Assembly (NCBI GenBank): GCA_031422195.1
Contig: JANOPZ010000146.1
Location: 1-51,226 of the forward strand
Source: JALOTE01 sp031422195
Lineage (GTDB): Bacteria; Pseudomonadota; Alphaproteobacteria; Rhizobiales; Rhizobiaceae
Length of the DNA stretch: 51,226 nucleotides
Direction: 5' to 3'
The stretch's first letter is position 1; each line of letters begins with the position of its first letter. The notes beneath the pieces were generated by a model. That model was not told the DNA's origin, made no database searches, and saw only the letters and a list, made by a program, of their open reading frames with translations. This document shows positions 33,928 through 42,590 of this stretch, one piece after another. A program made the translations under genes and the position numbers.

Positions 33928-34557
33928 TTACGAAATCTGAATGTCGTTATTGACCCAAGTGGTGCCGCGCGCGGCCCACGCCGTTTCGAATGCCAGTTCA
34001 CGCTCACGCCAATTATCAACCTTGCCGGTCAAATGAACTTTACCGCCGCTGGCGCTGACTTTAATGTTGTCGTCAGACAACCATGAGCGGTGCAATGCAT
34101 GGCGGATGTCTTCGCCGATGGTTACACTGTCAACTCTGGGTTTGATCACGATATTATTGGTCACTCCTTTTACGCCGGAGAGAGCGTTGATATCGCATTC
34201 AGCTGCTGATTTTTGAAAGTATTGGTCAACGGTGCCGGTAAGGTTAACAAAGCCTTTTTCAACTTTTACTTTGACGGCATTTAGCGGCACCACCACATCC
34301 CAATTCATGCGGGCAAGCGCGGCAGCAGAGATTTCATCATCGGCATGCTTAATATGCCCTGGCAGGCGCACTTCGATTTCTTCGGCAAGCCCTTTCAGGC
34401 CAATGACGCGGCATGCTGCGGTTTCAGCCGCTTTCTTTTGGCTGAAGGTTTCGACATGACCTGAAAGCGTTACCACGCCGTCTTTTGCGGTGACCCCGAT
34501 ATGGTCAGCGGAAACACTGGGCTCCCAAGCCAGTTCGGCAATAACATCCTGCTTCAA
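33928..34557 (-). CDS. BON-domain protein (three BON domains)
   Basis: 209 residues when started at TTG 34557. Three BON repeats: HIGVTAKDGVVTLSGHVETF (about 19-38), VKVKVEKGFVNLTGTVDQYF (about 95-114) and IKVSASGGKVHLTGKVDNW (about 163-181). No signal peptide, so cytoplasmic, unlike OsmY. The ribosome site AAGGAG lies 24 bp before that TTG, but only 3 bp before an in-frame ATT at 34578, so the true start may be ATT or ATC, adding INSDHQ residues. An FNR-type box 80 bp upstream. Likely a stress protein of the envelope-binding BON class, role unknown. Confidence 0.85.
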   Translation of the reverse strand: MKQDVIAELAWEPSVSADHIGVTAKDGVVTLSGHVETFSQKKAAETAACRVIGLKGLAEEIEVRLPGHIKHADDEISAAALARMNWDVVVPLNAVKVKVEKGFVNLTGTVDQYFQKSAAECDINALSGVKGVTNNIVIKPRVDSVTIGEDIRHALHRSWLSDDNIKVSASGGKVHLTGKVDNWRERELAFETAWAARGTTWVNNDIQIS

Positions 34558-34659
34558 TTGATGATCAGAGTTGATAATGGTCTCCTTGTTTTGGATGAAG
34601 CCGAAACGGGCAACGCCAACTCCGGCTCATCAACCTTGCACCTTGATGGCAGCAGCACA

Positions 34660-34673
34660 TTGGTACAGATCAG
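34660..34673 (-). promoter_or_regulatory. FNR/DNR-type box upstream of the BON gene
   Basis: TTGGT-ACAG-ATCAG on the plus strand (one change from TTGAT). It overlaps the end of the cupin gene; use at -41.5 gives a leader near 47 nt for the BON gene. Confidence 0.6.
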
Positions 34674-35110
34674 CTTGATGCAATTTGTTTTGCGGCGGGG
34701 AGCCGAAACACGCTTTGTTCGGTGGTGACGCCATCAAAAACTTCACGCGATTGCACCGCTTCGGCTTTGCGTTCTTGGGTCAGTTTATCGATATGGTTGG
34801 GCGGGCCATATAATGTGTAAAGCCGCATGGCCTTATCGCCTGTATTCCTGAGGTTGTGCATGGCACCTGACGGCACAATAATTGCGTCGCCACTTTTGAC
34901 CGGCGTGATATTGCCATCGATCGTGATGTGACCGCGCCCCTTTTCAATACGGAAGAACTGGTCGTGGGTTGTGTGCGTTTCTGCGCCGATATCTTCGCCG
35001 GGCTTCAAAGCCATGAGTACCAATTGCAGATGCTTCCCAGTGTAGAGAACCTGACGGAAATCATGATTTTCCTTCGTCAGGTCTTCGATATTTGCAACAT
35101 AGCCTTTCAT
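34670..35110 (-). CDS. Cupin-domain protein
   Basis: 146-residue single-domain cupin. Motif 1 contains GAETHTTHDQFFRIEKGRG (about residue 40) and motif 2 IIVPSGAMHNLRNTG (about 77), giving a His/Glu-type metal site, here H, H, (Q) and H. The E of the usual G-x5-H-x-H-x3-E motif is replaced by Gln-Phe context, so metal choice is uncertain. Found widely next to stress genes. 44 bp downstream of the universal stress protein gene; may share its transcript. Confidence 0.85.
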   Translation of the reverse strand: MKGYVANIEDLTKENHDFRQVLYTGKHLQLVLMALKPGEDIGAETHTTHDQFFRIEKGRGHITIDGNITPVKSGDAIIVPSGAMHNLRNTGDKAMRLYTLYGPPNHIDKLTQERKAEAVQSREVFDGVTTEQSVFRLPAAKQIASS

Positions 35111-35154
35111 GGCATAGTCCTTTGGTTGGATTGGCAGAATTTGGTGCTTCGCCT

Positions 35155-35991
35155 TTAGTGCGACAGCAAAACCGGCATTCTTAACTTTTGCAAAATGCCT
35201 TTTGTTGCGCCGCCCATTACAAAATCCCGCATGCGTGAGTGGCCAAATGCGCCCATCACTATCACGTCGGCGCCGATTTTTTGTGCATGATCCTGCAGTG
35301 TCTCGCCGATGGGCCAGAGTTCATTTTCAACGAGATCAATTTTGGCTTTGATGCCGTGGCGGGCAAGATATTCGGCCAATTGAGTGCCCGGGCTTTCCTC
35401 TGACAGCGCTTTTTCATCGGTAACGCAGACGATTGTCACCGTTTTAGCCAATTTTAGAAACTGATGCGCGTCACCCACAGCCCGCGTCGCGACGCGGCTT
35501 CCGTCCCATGCGATCATCACGTGATCATAGTGCTTGGGCGGCGATTTTTGCGGTACAAGCAAAGTCGGCCGACCTGAGCCAAACACCAAAGCTTCAGCTG
35601 TCATCTCCAATGACATATAATTTGGATCAACTTCGGTAACAGTCAAATCGTGATAGTGCGCATATTGCGCCGCGCTGTCAGCGTCTGTGCCCATCATACT
35701 ATTGAGCTTGGTGCTTCTAAACGATAGCTTATGCGGGCGAAGCGCCGTCTCCATGGCCAAGACCGATGCGGCCCCTGTCGAGTGGCTTTTCGCGGTCAGA
35801 TCGGCCGCCATACCATCTACGTTGATGACCCAGTTTCCAATCCTTGATGATGCTTTTGGAAAAACTGGAAAAGTAACCAACCCATGGACATCGGCCTTAA
35901 GATGGTGCGCCACAGTAGCAACTTGAGACGCAAAGAACTCAGAGTTTCCATCCGGATAGGTGTGCAGCGGCGCCAGAATTTGCAGTGTCAT
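35155..35991 (-). CDS. Universal stress protein, UspA family (two domains)
   Basis: 278 residues with two Usp-like halves; the second holds the ATP-type motif VMGAFGHSRMRDFVMGGATKGIL (shown in part: GAFGHSRMRDFVMGG, about residue 250), the G-2x-G-9x-G pattern of nucleotide-binding Usps. IAWDGSRVATRAVGD (about 165) opens the second domain. Cytoplasmic. FNR-regulated Usps are common in denitrifiers; a TTGATGCAGATCAG box lies 137 bp upstream. Confidence 0.9.
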   Translation of the reverse strand: MTLQILAPLHTYPDGNSEFFASQVATVAHHLKADVHGLVTFPVFPKASSRIGNWVINVDGMAADLTAKSHSTGAASVLAMETALRPHKLSFRSTKLNSMMGTDADSAAQYAHYHDLTVTEVDPNYMSLEMTAEALVFGSGRPTLLVPQKSPPKHYDHVMIAWDGSRVATRAVGDAHQFLKLAKTVTIVCVTDEKALSEESPGTQLAEYLARHGIKAKIDLVENELWPIGETLQDHAQKIGADVIVMGAFGHSRMRDFVMGGATKGILQKLRMPVLLSH

Positions 35992-36127
35992 GATATCGTC
36001 TCCCTTTGTGTTTGCTGTCGCGGCAAATTGATTGCGGCGGAGGCAAAGTGAATTTTTTCAATGATGCGCTCAGGCTTAATAAATGCGCCCAGTCCCGTGA
36101 TCTTTGCATCTTTTCCTGTGAAGCATG

Positions 36128-36141
36128 TTGATGCAGATCAG
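36128..36141 (-). promoter_or_regulatory. FNR/DNR-type box upstream of the universal stress protein gene
   Basis: TTGAT-GCAG-ATCAG on the plus strand, overlapping the last codon of the P-type ATPase gene. Use at -41.5 would start the usp transcript near 36,093, with a 100-nt leader. Confidence 0.65.
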
Positions 36142-38723
36142 CTACGAAGCGGCTTTAAATTTTGATCTGCATCTAGAGATTTGGCGCGCGGCATCGCGTA
36201 AGTGCGCCAAACCGGTTTCAGCAGTTCCAAAACGATGAGAACCGTCACGCCCGCGCCGAGCGGCACCACCAGCCATTGTGCATCCAGCGCGCCGAATTTG
36301 AACAGTTCACGGGCCGGTGCCCAAAATATCGTGATGGCCAGCAGCGCGGCGACGACCGGCAGCACATAGGCGAGGGCCCGGTTCGGGCGTATAATTGCCG
36401 TGATAATTGAGGATGAAACAGACCTGTCCACAAAGATCAGCGCCACCACACACAGCACCAGGGAATGGAAAGTCAGTGCACGCACTTGCGCGATATCAAA
36501 GCCATAATCGGGTGCAAGGAACAGAATTGTGGTTACAACGCCAAGCACCAAGCTGCCTTGAGCCAAGCTCCAGATGATTGTGGGAACCGAAAACAACGGC
36601 TCTGTGACTGGCCGTGGTGGACGGGCCATAACACCGTCTTCTTCGCCTTCCGCTTCAAACACCAGCGAGCACACCGGGTCGATCACCATTTCCAAAAAGG
36701 CGATATGCACCGGCCCGAGCAGAAGCGGCATGCCAAAAGCCAGCGGGATAAGCGCCAGCCCGGCAATCGGTACATGCACCGCCAAAATGAATGACATGGC
36801 TTTGCGCAAATTATCGTAAATACGGCGGCCAAGACGGATGGTCGTAACAATCGAACCAAAATCATCGTCAAGCAGCACAATTGAGGCTGCCTCGCGGGCC
36901 ACATCCGTGCCGCGCCCGCCCATGGCCACGCCAATATCTGCGGCTTTAAGTGACGGCGCATCGTTGACGCCGTCGCCGGTCATCGCAACGATGGCTCTGT
37001 CTTGTTGCAGCGCTTCGACAATGCGCAATTTCTGTTCCGGCAGGATACGGGCGAAGACCGTCGCTGTTTTGACCGCTGTTTGAAGTTGAACATCGCTCAT
37101 CGCGGCCAGTTCAGTTCCGGTAATGACTGTTTCGCCCCCAATCCCCGCAGCCTGTGCAATGGCCTGCGCGGTTGCCGGGTAATCGCCGGTGATCATAATC
37201 ACGCGGATGCCTGCACTCCGGCACTCGGCCACCGCTTGCGGCACCGAGGCACGCAGCGGGTCTTCAAGACCGGCAAGGCCAAGAAATTTGAACTTAAAAT
37301 CATGCTGGTTGTCTGGCAGTTTTGCGGCGGTGAATCTGGCTTCCGCGACCCCCAACACACGAAGGCCCGATTTTGCCAACTCATCAACCGCCTGCAGCAT
37401 GGCTTTGCGCGCGGGCGCTGCCAAATGGCATAAATCGGCAATTGCCTCCGGCGCGCCTTTTGCCGCCACCAGATAGGCACCTTTTTTATCAGGACTTTGC
37501 CAGACCTGCGACATTGCCAAGAGTGTGGCTGACAATGGGTAGGAGCGGATAAGAACATTGTTTGCTTCAGCTTTAAGCAAACCCTCGCCCAGCGCATGAA
37601 ACGCCTTTTCCATCGGATCATACGGTTCAGGTGCTGATGCCAAAAGGCCGGCGGTGGCAATAGCTTGAAATTTTACCGGTAGTTTATTGTCTTTCGAAGT
37701 TTGCAGCATTTGCCCGTCGGCCGATCGCAACGCCGCAATACGCATCCGGTTTTCAGTCAGCGTACCGGTTTTGTCGGTACAAAGCACCGACGCAGCGCCC
37801 AGCGATTCAATGGCTGAGGCGCGCCGCGTCAAGACCCGCGCTTTGGAAATGCGCCATGCGCCCATCGCCATAAACACAGCAAGTACCATGGGAAATTCTT
37901 CCGGCAACATCGCCATGCCTACTGCAATGCCTGCCAATATCCCTTCAAGCCAATCGCCGCGAAGTGTGCCGTAAAGCGTGACAACCAACAGGCTGACTGC
38001 ACCGCCGATAATGGCAAATGCCACGACCAGCCGCCGCATCTGCCGTTGCAAATGCGGCGTTCCGGTTTCGAGTTGATTGAGCGATGTGCCGATTTTGCCA
38101 ATCTCGCTGTGTGGGCCAGTGGCGATGACCTCAGCCATAGCCGAACCGCGCACAATCAACGTGCCGGAAAACACCAAAGGCAAATCCTCGCCGCCGGGGC
38201 GGAGTTCGGCAGTCAGATCACCGATTTTTTTGCGCACGGGCACGGCCTCGCCTGTCAACAGTGATTCATCGGCTGACACATTTTGCGCTTCAATCAATCT
38301 GGCATCGGCAGGCACACGGTCACCTTCCGCCAGCACAATGATATCGCCGCGAACCACTTCAGTTCCAGCAATCCGCAAGCGTTCGCCGCCGCGCAAAACC
38401 AAGGCTCTCGGACTTGTCAAATCCCGCAAAGCTTCAAGCACACGTTCTGTGCGTGCTTCTTGAACCACGGTAATGCCAATCGACAGGCAAGCAAAAGCCA
38501 GCAGGATTAATGCTTCAGCCCGGCTGCCAAGCAGCAGATAAACCACACCACCAGCCAGAAGCAGCACGAGCATCGGTTCACGCATCACATTCAAAATAAT
38601 CTGCACAGGCGAGCGGCGTTTGGCTTGCGGCAATGCGTTTGGGCCATCTTTGGTCAGGCGTGTTTTGGCATCTGCCTCTGAAAGACCACCGTGTGCAGCT
38701 TTGGCAATAGGAGTTTGGGGCAT
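36138..38723 (-). CDS. Cation-translocating P-type ATPase (P2-like)
   Basis: 861 residues from ATG 38723 (MPQTPIAKAAHGGLS); the frame runs further upstream over the promoter. Domains: N-terminal cation ATPase segment (LSEADAKTRLTKDGPN), actuator TGEAVP near 185, M4 motif MLPEEFPMVLAVFMAMGAWR, phosphorylation DKTGTLTENR near 318, hinge MTGDGVNDAPSLKAADIG near 575, and six C-terminal membrane segments. PEEFP instead of PEGLP in M4 sets it apart from SERCA pumps; no CPC, so not a heavy-metal pump. Ca2+, Mg2+ or other cation transport cannot be told. Divergent from the arginine operon with a shared FNR box. Confidence 0.88.
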   Translation of the reverse strand: MPQTPIAKAAHGGLSEADAKTRLTKDGPNALPQAKRRSPVQIILNVMREPMLVLLLAGGVVYLLLGSRAEALILLAFACLSIGITVVQEARTERVLEALRDLTSPRALVLRGGERLRIAGTEVVRGDIIVLAEGDRVPADARLIEAQNVSADESLLTGEAVPVRKKIGDLTAELRPGGEDLPLVFSGTLIVRGSAMAEVIATGPHSEIGKIGTSLNQLETGTPHLQRQMRRLVVAFAIIGGAVSLLVVTLYGTLRGDWLEGILAGIAVGMAMLPEEFPMVLAVFMAMGAWRISKARVLTRRASAIESLGAASVLCTDKTGTLTENRMRIAALRSADGQMLQTSKDNKLPVKFQAIATAGLLASAPEPYDPMEKAFHALGEGLLKAEANNVLIRSYPLSATLLAMSQVWQSPDKKGAYLVAAKGAPEAIADLCHLAAPARKAMLQAVDELAKSGLRVLGVAEARFTAAKLPDNQHDFKFKFLGLAGLEDPLRASVPQAVAECRSAGIRVIMITGDYPATAQAIAQAAGIGGETVITGTELAAMSDVQLQTAVKTATVFARILPEQKLRIVEALQQDRAIVAMTGDGVNDAPSLKAADIGVAMGGRGTDVAREAASIVLLDDDFGSIVTTIRLGRRIYDNLRKAMSFILAVHVPIAGLALIPLAFGMPLLLGPVHIAFLEMVIDPVCSLVFEAEGEEDGVMARPPRPVTEPLFSVPTIIWSLAQGSLVLGVVTTILFLAPDYGFDIAQVRALTFHSLVLCVVALIFVDRSVSSSIITAIIRPNRALAYVLPVVAALLAITIFWAPARELFKFGALDAQWLVVPLGAGVTVLIVLELLKPVWRTYAMPRAKSLDADQNLKPLRS

Positions 38724-38795
38724 GGGAGCTTCCCGATCGGAATGAGAATTGGTGCAAATTATCCCGTGATCATCAGCATTTAAAAAATTGCGGCA

Positions 38796-38809
38796 CTGAT
38801 CGAGATCAA
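38796..38809. promoter_or_regulatory. FNR/DNR-type box shared by the P-type ATPase and arginine operons
   Basis: CTGAT-CGAG-ATCAA in the divergent promoter region. At -41.5 in either direction it gives leaders near 29 nt (yfcC side) and 38 nt (ATPase side), so it could serve both. Confidence 0.75.
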
Positions 38810-38872
38810 TACCGGCCATCAATGGAGGCTCTAATCTCACCCTGAAATACAAAATTCGGGGAGTTTACGTCC

Positions 38873-40330
38873 ATGGCTATTGCCGCACAAAAAGAAACTG
38901 AAATTACGGTAAAACCCGCCGGTTTCCGTTTTCCTTCAGCCTTTACCATTCTGTTCGGGTTGATCATTCTGGTTGCCGCGCTGACGTGGATTATTCCGGC
39001 AGGGCAATATACCCGCGTTGCCTCTGAGGCGTTGGGCAAAGATGTGCCGGTGGCGGGCAGCTACGCGCTGACAGAAGCCAAGCCCCAGGGTATTTTTGAT
39101 GTTATCCTTGCGCCCATCGCCGGTTTTTATGACCCGGCCACTAATATGGCCAATGCCATTGATGTTTCACTGTTCGTGCTGATCATTGGCGGCTTTATCG
39201 GGGTTGTCACGGCAACCGGCGCTATTGATGCCGGTATCACCCGCGCGATGGCGCGGCTTAAAGGCCGCGAGAACTGGATGATCCCGTTTTTGATGGCGCT
39301 GTTTGCTCTTGGTGGCACGACGTATGGCATGGCGGAAGAAACGCTGGCGTTTTATGTGTTGCTGATCCCGGTGATGATCGCTGCCGGTTACGATGCAGTG
39401 GTGGCTGTCGCAGTAATTATGATTGGCGCAGGCATCGGCGTGCTCGGCTCCACCATCAATGCGTTTTCAACTGTGATCGCGTCTGATGCCGCCGGTGTGA
39501 CGTTTGCTGATGGCCTGCCACTGCGCCTGATCATTCTGGCCTTCTGCTGGGTTGCCGCCGTAGCATTCGTGATGCGTTATGCGGCGCAAGTGAAAGCCGA
39601 TCCGTCAAAATCTTTGGTGTTTGACAAAAAATCAGACAATGAAACACATTTTTTGAAGCTCAAAAATGCTGATGCCGTGAACTTCACCAGCCTCCATAAA
39701 ATTGTGCTGGTGCTGTTTGCACTGACGTTTGCTGTGATGATTTGGGGCGTCTCCAGCCAAGGCTGGTGGATGGCCCAAATGAGCGGGCTGTTTCTGATAG
39801 CGGCCATCATCATTGGCATCATCGCCCGCCTTGGCGAGTTGAAACTGGTTGATGCCTTCGTCAATGGCGCACGCGATTTGCTGGGCGTGGCGCTAATCAT
39901 CGGCCTTGCACGCGGCATTGTGATAGTGATGGATGCCGGGAAGATAACCGACACGATTTTGCACGCCGCTGAAACCAGCGTCGCCGGTCTTTCCCAAACC
40001 GCTTTCATTTTGGTGATCTATTGGATCGAGGTTGGTATGTCATTTTTCGTGCCGTCGACCTCCGGCCTTGCGGTTCTGTCGATGCCGATCCTTGCGCCGG
40101 TGGCTGATTTTGCCGGTGTGCCGCGCGAATTGGTGGTGACGGCTTTTGCCACCGGCAGCGGTATGGTCAATCTGATTACGCCAACTTCGGCGGTGGTGAT
40201 GGGCGGTCTGGCTATTGGCCGGGTGCCTTATGAGCGCTGGTTGCGCTTCATCTGGCCACTGCTGGTTATTCTCACAATCATCATCATGGCGGCACTTGTT
40301 CTGCCTATTCTCACAGGCTGGAAACTCTGA
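38873..40330 (+). CDS. YfcC-family transporter (probable arginine/ornithine exchanger)
   Basis: 485 residues, about 12 membrane helices, of the YfcC/DcuC superfamily: FPSAFTILFGLIILVAALTWIIPAG-type start (shown in part: LTWIIPAGQYTR near 40), GTTYGMAEETLAFYVLLIP (near 145), GIGVLGSTINAFSTVIAS (near 185) and VPSTSGLAVLSMPILAP (near 390). Its stop overlaps the arcA start (TGATG), so it is coupled to the arginine deiminase pathway and probably takes the place of ArcD. Some family members move peptides or C4-dicarboxylates, so the substrate is inferred. Confidence 0.85.
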   Translation: MAIAAQKETEITVKPAGFRFPSAFTILFGLIILVAALTWIIPAGQYTRVASEALGKDVPVAGSYALTEAKPQGIFDVILAPIAGFYDPATNMANAIDVSLFVLIIGGFIGVVTATGAIDAGITRAMARLKGRENWMIPFLMALFALGGTTYGMAEETLAFYVLLIPVMIAAGYDAVVAVAVIMIGAGIGVLGSTINAFSTVIASDAAGVTFADGLPLRLIILAFCWVAAVAFVMRYAAQVKADPSKSLVFDKKSDNETHFLKLKNADAVNFTSLHKIVLVLFALTFAVMIWGVSSQGWWMAQMSGLFLIAAIIIGIIARLGELKLVDAFVNGARDLLGVALIIGLARGIVIVMDAGKITDTILHAAETSVAGLSQTAFILVIYWIEVGMSFFVPSTSGLAVLSMPILAPVADFAGVPRELVVTAFATGSGMVNLITPTSAVVMGGLAIGRVPYERWLRFIWPLLVILTIIIMAALVLPILTGWKL

Positions 40331-41553
40331 TGGCTTACGAATATGGCGTCCATTCTGAGGCAGGCCAGTTGCGCCGTGTTTTGGTTCACCGCCCCGGGCT
40401 GGAAATGGAACGGCTAACGCCCGCCAACCGCGAGGCACTGCTGTTTGACGATGTGATTTGGGTCAAGCAGGCCCGCATCGAGCATATGACATTCACTGAC
40501 ATTTTGCGCGACCGTGGTGTGGCCGTTGTGTTTTTGCGTGAATTGCTCGAAGAAACGCTGGCTATTCCGGAAGCAAGAGCTTGGCTGCTGAGGGCGCGTA
40601 TCAACGACAATAGCGTTGGCGTTGGCTTGGCGGAAGATTTGCTTGCCTGCATGACAGAGATGGACGCCGGGCTGTTATCCGCCATTCTCATTGGCGGCAT
40701 GAGCCGTGCTGAATTGCCCATTAAAGAAGCTGGCGTTGTGGTGCCAATGCTGGGTGCGGCGGACTTTTTGTTGCCGCCGATGCCCAACACAATTTTCACC
40801 CGGGATAGTTCCTGTTGGATTTATGGCGGCGTGACACTTAACCCGATGTTCTGGCCCGCGCGCCGGCTTGAAACACTGAATGTCACTGCGATCTACCGGT
40901 TTCACCCTGATTTCAAGGATGCCGGATTTCCGGTGTGGTTTGGTGATCCGGTTCTGAATTACGGCAATGCGTTTCTTGAAGGCGGTGATGTTATGCCAAT
41001 CGGCAATGGTGCAGTGCTGATCGGGATGGGCGAGCGCTCTTCGCCGCAAGCTGTAGGCCAAGTGGCGCGGGCTTTGTTTGCCAAGAATGCGGCGACCCAA
41101 GTGATTGCCTGCCAGTTTCCCAAAGAACGCTCGGCGATGCACCTTGATACAGTGTTTACCTTTTGCGATCGCGATCTGGTGACTGTTTTTGCAGAGGTCG
41201 TTGATGCCATGCAAACCTATTCGCTGCGCCCCGGCGAAAGCGGTCAACTCCATGTTACCCACGAGACTGCACCATTCTTAGACGTGGTAGCTGCCGCGCT
41301 TGGGATTAAAAAACTGCGCACCGTGCCAACAGGCGGCGATGCTTATGAAGCGCAGCGCGAGCAGTGGGATGATGCCAATAATCTTCTCTGCATCAGCCCC
41401 GGCGTGGTGGTGGGTTATGAGCGCAACACCCATTCCAACACGCTGCTGCGCAAAGCCGGTGTTGAAGTGATCACAATTCCCGGCGCTGAACTTGGGCGCG
41501 GGCGCGGCGGATCGCATTGTATGACCTGCCCGCTGATCCGTGATGCGATTTAA
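40330..41553 (+). CDS. arcA: Arginine deiminase
   Basis: Converts arginine to citrulline and ammonia in the cytoplasm, first step of the ADI pathway. 407 residues, usual length. Catalytic residues are visible: LEGGDVMPIG near 216 (Asp), HLDTVFTFCDRD near 273 (His), and the Cys nucleophile in GGSHCMTCP near 397. N-terminus GVHSEAGQLRRVLVHRPG is typical. FNR-controlled through the box at 38,796. Overlaps the transporter gene by one base and is 35 bp from arcB. Confidence 0.96.
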   Translation: MAYEYGVHSEAGQLRRVLVHRPGLEMERLTPANREALLFDDVIWVKQARIEHMTFTDILRDRGVAVVFLRELLEETLAIPEARAWLLRARINDNSVGVGLAEDLLACMTEMDAGLLSAILIGGMSRAELPIKEAGVVVPMLGAADFLLPPMPNTIFTRDSSCWIYGGVTLNPMFWPARRLETLNVTAIYRFHPDFKDAGFPVWFGDPVLNYGNAFLEGGDVMPIGNGAVLIGMGERSSPQAVGQVARALFAKNAATQVIACQFPKERSAMHLDTVFTFCDRDLVTVFAEVVDAMQTYSLRPGESGQLHVTHETAPFLDVVAAALGIKKLRTVPTGGDAYEAQREQWDDANNLLCISPGVVVGYERNTHSNTLLRKAGVEVITIPGAELGRGRGGSHCMTCPLIRDAI

Positions 41554-41588
41554 CGGGACCGCTTACGCGATCTGTTTAGGAGACTAAA

Positions 41589-42590
41589 ATGCCAATCAAT
41601 TTGCACGGACGCAGTTTTCTCAAACTGCTGGATTTTACCCCCGAAGAAATCCGGTTTTTGCTCCGCCTATCCGGTGATTTGAAATCCGCAAAATCGAGCG
41701 GCGTTGAGCAGCAAAAACTCAAAGGCAAAAACATTGCGCTGATTTTTGAAAAGGACAGCACGCGCACACGCTCAGGTTTTGAGGTCGCCGCTTTCGACCA
41801 AGGCGCACATGTTACTTACATTGGCCCATCCGGCAGCCATATTGGCCACAAAGAAACCATGAAGGATACCGCCCGCGTTTTGGGCCGGTTTTACGATGGC
41901 ATCGAGTATCGCGGCTTTGCACAAAAGGACGCAGAAACGCTGGCACAGTTTTCCGGCGTGCCGGTATATAATGGCCTTACGAACGAATTTCACCCGACGC
42001 AAATCTTGGCTGATTTTCTCACGATGCGGGAATTCACCCATAAGCATTTATCAGACATCGCCTTTTGTTTTATGGGCGATACCGGCGGCAATATGGCGGC
42101 CTCATTGATGGTTGGTGCAGCGCAGATCGGGATGGATATCCGTCTGTGCGGGCCGAAAAGCCTGTGGCCGGATGCAGCCTTGGTTGAGCAATGCGAGGCC
42201 ATTGCAAAGACAACCGGTGGCCAGATTACGATGAGTGAAGATGTGGCGGTGGCCGTTTCAGGCTGCGATTTTATCTACACCGATGTCTGGGTTTCGATGG
42301 GCGAGGCTGACAGCGCTTGGGCTGAACGCATTAAAATATTGACGCCCTATCGTGTAACCGCATTTGTCATGGCTGCAACCGGCAACCCGCATACAAAATT
42401 TATGCATTGCCTGCCAGCGTTTCATAACCGCGATACAGAAGTAGGTGAGGCAACGTTCAAAGCCTATGGCATTGATTGCATGGAGGTGACTGAAGAGGTG
42501 TTTGAATCGCGCGCATCCGTGGTGTTTGATCAAGCTGAAAACCGGTTGCACACCATTAAAGCGGTGCTTGTCGCCACATTGGGTTCATAA
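41589..42590 (+). CDS. arcB: Ornithine carbamoyltransferase (catabolic)
   Basis: Splits citrulline to ornithine and carbamoyl phosphate when run in the catabolic direction. 333 residues. Carbamoyl-phosphate site STRTRSGFE (about residue 57), HPTQILADFLTMRE (about 137), catalytic HCLPAFHNRDTEVG (about 272). Length and the extended C-terminal part fit the catabolic ArcB type, as does the location between arcA and arcC. Ribosome site AGGAG. Stop overlaps arcC start (TAATG). Confidence 0.95.
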   Translation: MPINLHGRSFLKLLDFTPEEIRFLLRLSGDLKSAKSSGVEQQKLKGKNIALIFEKDSTRTRSGFEVAAFDQGAHVTYIGPSGSHIGHKETMKDTARVLGRFYDGIEYRGFAQKDAETLAQFSGVPVYNGLTNEFHPTQILADFLTMREFTHKHLSDIAFCFMGDTGGNMAASLMVGAAQIGMDIRLCGPKSLWPDAALVEQCEAIAKTTGGQITMSEDVAVAVSGCDFIYTDVWVSMGEADSAWAERIKILTPYRVTAFVMAATGNPHTKFMHCLPAFHNRDTEVGEATFKAYGIDCMEVTEEVFESRASVVFDQAENRLHTIKAVLVATLGS

